This document shows positions 58,587 to 64,000 of a stretch of DNA of 64,000 nt, piece after piece. A model generated the notes under the pieces. That model was not told the DNA's origin, made no database searches, and saw only the letters and a list, made by a program, of their open reading frames with translations. Source of the DNA: Melastoma dodecandrum (Eukaryota > Streptophyta > Magnoliopsida > Myrtales > Melastomataceae); assembly GCA_029817715.1 (NCBI GenBank), contig JARUPY010000396.1:1054001-1118000 (forward strand), read 5' to 3'. The number at the start of each line of letters is the position of its first letter. Positions within the stretch are counted from its first letter, which is position 1. The position numbers and the translations under genes are program-made.

Positions 58587-58610
58587 CCTCTCCTCCTTGA
58601 GGTACGGGAT

Positions 58611-58765
58611 CGGGTGATGGATTTTCTCTGGAAGAAACAAATTCCATATGACAAGATGCAACCACAAAATTCCTTTGTGGGGGATTGCCAGTTTGTAATC
58701 GTTTATCTTGGAATCTGATCGTTGCTATCGGTTCCTGTTGTTCGTAACGTTTTCGCGCTGCGTCA
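58611..58765 (+). repeat. 3' LTR end of element B
   Basis: Matches the LTR end at 49380-49490, ending 'gcgctgcgtca'. It shows that element C lies within B. Confidence 0.6.
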
Positions 58766-59270
58766 GTTCGTATCTCACAGCTTGCTAAACTGGAGAAGAA
58801 TTCAAGCAACGAGTCGCCAATATTCATTATCTACTAGCCGAGTGAGCTGCCCATGACCCCTCCCAGCAGAACCGCAAAGACCTGATGACATGGTACCTTC
58901 AGAGGAACGAGGTGATTATGAAGAAAAACAGGAAGAAGATCTTAACTCTTCTCTTTGTTGATGTTGTTGAATCAATCCCTATATGCTAGTCCCCTTGTGT
59001 GTGTTTTTATACAAACTAATTTCTGCTAATCGGATTTTGTGGCTGTCGCGACACTTTGGTCGTCGCTGTTTTCCTTAACTTTTGATTGGACCTACTCCCG
59101 GTTAACTTGCTCTTATTGATTTAGGAATCCTTCCTTTAAAGTCTTCTTGTGTGACTCCCATATTGTCCCTTTATAAGATTTCAAGTACTTATCATGAATG
59201 TTCAAAGGCTGATTAATTCCTTCTAAGGTTGACAGTTTATAACTATTTGTTGAATATGTCTCAATTACAC
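58766..59270. other. T2 sequence resuming after element B
   Basis: The plus strand briefly reads SQLAKLEKNSSNESP near 58775, a plausible continuation of the antisense coiled-coil gene. The remainder to 59270 shows no clear coding and joins the end of T2 pol. Confidence 0.35.
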
Positions 59271-60189
59271 GATACGGGGCCTCCTAATTCAAAGACCATT
59301 TGCCGAAGACCTGATCCTTTGATTTTAAGGGCAACACCATCTTCCATACCAAATTACCCACTTGAAAATGCTTATGAATCACTTTCTTGTTGCATTGTCG
59401 GGTTATTCTCCTCTTATGCACCTCTATTTTGTCAATCACTTCCAATCTTTTCTGTTCTAACTCTTCTAACTCCATGTACATAGACTCATATTGTAACCGG
59501 GGACAGCTGACATGACATGATTTATATCGCACCTCAATGGATAATATTACATCATGTTCGTAAACCAATGTGTATGGGGATTCCCCAGTGCTCACTCACC
59601 TAGTCACTCGTAAGGCCCAAAAAGTATCTTCCGACAATTCATGCCACCTTCGTGGATTTGAGCCAATCATCTTTTGAATATTATTCTTTATCAATTTATT
59701 AGTAGCTTTAGCTTGCTTGTTTGCTTAAGGGTAATACAGTGTAGAGTTAGTAATTGCAAATCCAAATTCTTCTGCGAAATATCTTACCTTAATATTGTTG
59801 AATGCCGCTCCATTGTCTACAACGATATTCTGGGGGATTTCGAACTTGTATACAATATAAGTTTGCAAAAACTAAATTACTTCATTATGGTCCACCTTCC
59901 TGTAGACCTTGGCCTCTACCCATTTGGTAAAATATTATGTCGCTACTAGAATGAACGCATCTCCACGACTCGAATGAGGATGTATCTCTCCTATTATGTC
60001 TAACACCCACATTTTGAAAGGCAACGGTTTGATAACTGGAGTAGGTTCTATAGCTGGAGCATGTGTCATTGGTACATGTCGTTGGCACCCTTTAGCCATT
60101 TCAATACAATTATTCATCATTGATGGCCAACAAAAACCATGCCTTCGGTGGCCCAACACATCTTTACTCCTGACTGGTGGGATCCACAA
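59270..60189 (-). pseudogene. T2 integrase (broken)
   Basis: From right to left: zinc-binding remnant with NNCIEMAKGCQRHV (60189 to about 60080), core with FKMWVLDIIGEIHPHSSRGD and FILVAT, then FEIPQNIVVDNGAAFNN near 59830 and QAKATNKLIKNNI near 59710. The usual catalytic Glu of QAEATNK is Lys here. The C-terminal part (59284-59595) reads GESPYTLVYEHDVILSIEV, KVIHKHFQVGNLVWK. Frameshifts separate the parts. Confidence 0.75.
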
Positions 60190-60288
60190 AACCCTTCATG
60201 AGTCTCAAACATTATTGGGGTTGCCTCATCTAAGTCGACACACCTTAGTAATACCCATCAGTGTTCTTTTTGTAGAGAACCCCGTCTA

Positions 60289-61490
60289 TTAGCACATAGA
60301 ATGTGCCCGGATTTTAATACGTTGTTTGGCCTCCTGGCTGGGATATGACAAAAAGTCTACCAGGGGCTTTCTCCAATCTTGGTCTTGGTCCATTATGTCT
60401 ACAACCATTATATCCTCTTTCCGATGCAGGTGCGAGCTTATCTCTGGAACCTCATCGACTTCATCTTGAGTAAAATCAGTGGTTTTATGACTAGAAGCCA
60501 ATTGTGTCAAACTATTAGCAACCATATTGTCTTCTCGTCTTACAAACTTGAAATGTCACTTGCACAAAATGTGCGGACAACTCCTTTACTAATTCAAGGT
60601 AAGGTTGAAGCTTTCCGGAGTATGCATATTCTGATTCACCTGGTTGATGATTAATTGAGAATCTCCCTTGACTCGGGCATGTTTCATGCCTAAAACTAGG
60701 AGTTCCTTGAGCGTTGTTATTAACGCCTCATGCTCCGTAGCGTTATTTGTCAGAATAGTTTGCAACCGAAAAACCAGCCTAATATCTTTCTCTAAAGGCG
60801 ATATAATATGAATGCCTACCCCAGCTCCATTCCTAGTAGATGAACCATGGAACCATGCCTGCCAAGTGTCCTCAATTATTTCCACCTGGTCTATAGACAC
60901 GCTGGATCATGTTCAGCTAAAAAATTAGCTAACACTTGGCCTTTAACTGATTTTTGAAGTGTATATTTTAAATCATAAGGGGAGATAATCAAAATCCACT
61001 AACTAATCCTTCCGAATAAAAGTGGGCTTTCAATGATATATTTGACAATGGGATATTTTGAGACGACGTAAACTTCATTGTTGCAAATGTAGTGCCTCAG
61101 TTTCATAACAGCATAAAATATTGAAAGGCATAACTTCTTGTTCAAAGTATATCTTGCTTCAATTGGTGATAATAACCTTGAAAGATAATATGCAACCATT
61201 TCTTGATTGTTCTCATCTACTTGACCGAGCATATCCCCAATAGTTGTCAGCTAGCTATCAGGTAAAGTATGAATGGTCTTCCATACTGCTAAGGCGCCAA
61301 CACTGGGGGACTCGATAAATACTTTGTAAGAACGTTAAAAGCTTCTTCATGTTTAGCAGTTGAAACATATTCGTTCTTCCATTTCAAAAGAGTAGAAAAA
61401 ACTTATGTTTTACCTGCTACGTTACCTATGAATCTACGAAGGTAGTTGATTCTACCTAAAAAGGCCTACAATTCTTTCTTAGTGCTCGGA
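60289..61490 (-). pseudogene. T2 RNase H and archaeal-type RNase H (broken)
   Basis: RNase H at about 60999-61480 reads VAYYLSRLLSPIEARYT, KLRHYICNNEVYVVS and KYIIESPLLFGRIS. The second RNase H at 60589-60900 reads TWQAWFHGSSTRNGAGVGI and TNNATEHEALITTL; its first acidic residue (usually FDGSS) is His here. The linker at 60289-60525 follows (NSLTQLASSHKT, QDWRKPLVDFL). Confidence 0.75.
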
Positions 61491-62340
61491 GCAGCCAGTT
61501 TCTGAATAGTTGACCTCTCTATCCAACGCTGATATACCATAATTCCTAAAAGATGTCCAGCCTTAACCCCAAAAGTGCACTTTAAGGGATTACGCTTAAG
61601 TTGATGTTTTCTCATCCTCAAGAAAATAATTACGAAGGTGCTCGACATTCAAGTCCTCTCTTTCTGACTTAACCACTCTATCATCAATATAAACTTTTAT
61701 AGCTTTCCCCAAAGAAGCGTTAAATATTACATTCATAACCCTTTGATAGGTAACGCCGTCATTATTTAAGCCAAACGGCTTTACCACCCATTCAAAAATC
61801 CCGATAGGGAACCTAAATGCAGTTTTGTACACGTCCTCTTCTGCAATAAAGATATGATTATGTTCTGACAAACTACCTATGAAAGACATGATTTCACGTC
61901 CGACCGTTTTATCTATGAGATCATCTGCAATTAGCATAGGGTATTCGCCTTTCGAAGTCGCTCGGTTCAGATCTCTAAAGTCTATACAAACTCTGATCTT
62001 ATCGTTCTTTTTCATAACGGGCACGACACTAGAAATCCATTATGTATACCAAGACGTCCTTATATACCCTACTTGGAAGAGCTTTCTTACTTCCTCAAAC
62101 ACCATTTATGTCACTTCTTTAGACATCTCCCTATGTGCCTGCTGAACTGGTTTAAAGTCCTTCTTAATTGGTAATGCATGTTTTACAAGCCCCCGATCGA
62201 GACCTGGCATCTCAGAGTAGTCCCACGCGAAACAGTCCTTCAACTCCTCAATTTCTAATTGCCTCAAATAAGTCTTTATTAACTGATGAACTACTGAAAA
62301 TAAACATCGGGGAAGTATCACTTCCCAAATTAACACTAGT
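61491..62340 (-). pseudogene. T2 reverse transcriptase (broken)
   Basis: The frame at 62106-62336 reads LKDCFAWDYSEMPGLDRGLV and PVQQAHREMSKEV. A gap with a stop follows, then 61596-62024: MPVMKKNDKIRVCIDFRDLN, EYPMLIADDLID, YKTAFRFPIGIFEWVVKPFG and KVYIDDRVV, with the YxDD box intact. A frameshift leads into HQLKRNPLKCTFGVKAGHLLG (61466-61648). Better conserved at the active site than T1. Confidence 0.8.
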
Positions 62341-62499
62341 CAGCGGGTCACAAGGCATCATCAAAGACTCTCTAGAGTCGCTCTCCCCCAAGTGGGAAGT
62401 GATTGGTTTATTGCACGTACTAGACTCAATAGTCGACTTCGGTTTTTTTCAAAACGTAGATGTAGAATGCATGCAACAGCAACGATGGCTCTCCTTGTA

Positions 62500-63760
62500 G
62501 GTTTGCAGCCGCTGCAGCACGTCAACAACTGCTTTGTTCGCTCCCTTCTTACGGTCCATAAGTTCCTTCTCTTAGGAGTCTATCGGGCTCCAACTCCGCA
62601 ACATTTCCCCTCTGACTTTTGACAGCTTCTTCTCTGGCCCTTCCTTCGACTACATCCTGATTGTTCTGTTTATCTACATCCCCTTTGTTTATGGTCTCTC
62701 CCGAATTGACATCTCGGAGGACTTTCTCGATATCTTTAATCTCCATCTCATACCCCCAACCAGTCGGTGTGATAACGGTATCAGCCACGGGCTTTGGATG
62801 AGATGTCCCATAAGAGACAATGTGATCATATTACTCAGACGGCTGCCCAAGAGGTCCGACAGTAGGATATCCTAGTTTATAACTCTGCTCCAGCGTAAGG
62901 ACTTTAACCGTCTTGCTTGTCTCTGCCTGCAAATCCCTTTGTCACAACATGAATATTTGTCAGCTTTGATAATCTCTATTTCAAAATCTAGCCACAACAT
63001 TAGTTCACTATGTAAGTAGAGGGAATAGTTGCGGCTTTATGAAGCCAGTCACGTACTAGCAGTTCATTAAAAGTAGGGGTTATGTCTGGGACAAAGAAGG
63101 CAGCTTCCTTTTCCTACCGTCCAACTCCCAGGTGCACTAAGAACACTCATAGGCATTCGGATTTTCAACCACTAAATCCACTCACAGAGATGTATGTTTT
63201 AACTAACTCATAGGGGTCGTACCCCAAGATCTTAAACATGGACAAAGGTAACACATTGACAGTAGCCCCGTTGTCCATTAAGACTTTGTTTATTAGTGTC
63301 TCATTGAAGGCGACAGTGATATATATAATGAGTACATGTGTTGCTTCATGCTATCTGACGGCTTTTTAAACCAGTGTAACAGGAAACCGAGTGGACAACC
63401 TGTTAACCGAGGGAAAGGTCCTTACCTCCTGTAGAAGCCTCCTTGCACTGGCTTGCAACATCCGCTGGCAAGATGAGGGCGTTGCAATCCACAAAAGGCT
63501 TCCCTTCCCCATCAGTGTCGCCTGGAACTCCACTTCGGAGAGGATTGTAGTCATAGCTTGAACCTGGTTCTCCAGAATAACCTGTAGACTCTTCCCGTTC
63601 CAATTCAGTTTTCAACTCCTTCATCGTCACCTTCGTGGGAGAAGCAGTCTTAGGAGGAGTAGGCCTAGTCCTCTTGATGACATTACTTAGACGTCTCTCC
63701 CCCTTTTGCGGCACCCTTTTGGTGGTAATTGCATTTTTCCAGTAGCTTTCTGTCAATAAT
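62500..63760 (-). pseudogene. T2 linker and protease region (broken)
   Basis: The minus frame 63403-63756 has a basic stretch then SSYDYNPLRSGVPGD, matching the linker of T1 (DYNPVQSGTP). Protease is traceable at about 63200-63290 as MDNGATVNVLPLSMFKILG. The 62549-62788 frame (VITPTGWGYEMEIKDIEKVL) corresponds to the T1 segment near 25220 (IIPTGWGDELQFKANEDL). Confidence 0.7.
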
Positions 63761-64000
63761 ATTTCAAAGGATTACTCGCCTTAACCATCTTTGGTTTTTT
63801 AGAACCAATTAACAGTTGGCTTACCTCCACAAAACTCCCGGAAGCTGGATCGTACCCACTAACCGTACGAACGGTTGGTACCTGCTGTGACCCATAATGT
63901 ATACGAGTTTCATTTGTACCTGAAGGAGTAGAATGAGCCGGCTAATAACGATTATCCCTTCCGAAGACATGTCCACCAGCTTTAGAAAATAGTTGACGCA
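63761..64000 (-). other. Start of T2 gag-protease linker, cut by the window end
   Basis: No confident domain; by analogy with T1 this should be linker between gag and protease. The window ends inside the element. Confidence 0.35.

Larger units (their letters stand above)
49020..58765 (+). mobile_element. B: internally deleted Ty3/Gypsy element hosting element C
   Basis: An LTR end occurs at about 49380-49490, followed by the PBS-like TGGTATCA at 49492, a degraded gag, and a stub of RT. A matching LTR end occurs at about 58611-58765 (ggattgccagtttgtaatcg, ttcgtaacgttttcgcgctg versus ggagattgctggtttgcaat, ttcgtaatgcttccgcacta). Between them lies the minus-strand element C. The 5' limit is uncertain: 49020-49380 carries repeated 'gtctac' words and may be the LTR body. 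Almost all of pol is missing, so B is a deletion derivative inserted in T2. Confidence 0.6.
59270..64000 (-). mobile_element. T2: Tat-lineage Ty3/Gypsy pol, running off the window
   Basis: On the minus strand, from the window end leftward: linker, protease, RT, RNase H, archaeal-type RNase H, integrase. Together with the plus-strand PMD gene at 46017-49010 this mirrors T1, so the full element spans about 45400 to beyond 64000 once B and C are included. Gag and the 5' LTR lie outside. All frames are broken. Confidence 0.8.

Noticed and set aside
1..64000. CRISPR arrays, tRNA or rRNA genes, bacterial features
   Set aside because: No spaced identical repeats, no tRNA T-loop pattern with a matching acceptor stem, and the context is a plant nuclear genome.

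Overview
The window is nuclear DNA of a flowering plant. It contains intron-bearing plant genes with GT..AG junctions (a mitochondrial phosphate carrier, an LPAT4/5-type acyltransferase and a NET/KIP1-like protein), a fragment of a BRL1/BRL3-type brassinosteroid receptor kinase, and many nested, decayed LTR retrotransposons. Nothing in it is bacterial or organellar. The species cannot be fixed from the sequence.

Layout. 1-900: diverged tandem repeats interrupted by the C-terminal end of a BRL-type kinase. 1305-1660: a ~60 bp minisatellite. 2959-4891: a solo LTR bounded by the 5 bp duplication CTTTT. 7688-8534 (-): a two-exon NET3/KIP1-like gene. 9722-14959: a decayed Ty3/Gypsy element (G1) abutted by a related element (G2, 14960-20593) with both LTRs, PBS and PPT recognisable. 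About 21250-34000: a Tat-lineage Ty3/Gypsy element (T1, + strand) whose 3' part carries an antisense plant-mobile-domain (PMD) gene; a 1628 bp hAT element with 8 bp target duplications sits inside that gene. 35496-37918 (+): six-exon mitochondrial phosphate carrier. 40170-40440 (-): a Gypsy RNase H relic. 42281-43717 (-): three-exon LPAT. 46017-about 49000 (+): a second PMD gene, with three introns, which appears to be the antisense gene of a second Tat element (T2, - strand, pol at 59270 to the window end). T2 is split by an internally deleted Gypsy element (B, about 49020-58765), which is itself split by a minus-strand element with ~2.2 kb LTRs (C, about 50659-58586) and little recognisable coding.

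How it fits together. Only the phosphate carrier, the LPAT and probably the NET3-like gene look intact. They belong to unrelated housekeeping functions (mitochondrial phosphate import, phospholipid synthesis, actin/membrane scaffolding). The phosphate carrier and LPAT form a genic island between two Tat elements in mirror orientation, each presenting its antisense PMD end to the island. The most interesting signal is this antisense PMD gene. In T2 three short introns keep an open frame when removed; an antisense gene can keep introns through reverse transcription because the sense genomic RNA does not present them as splice sites.

Limits: no alignment or database search was possible. Family names rest on motifs recognised by eye, and outer boundaries of T1, T2, B and C are approximate.
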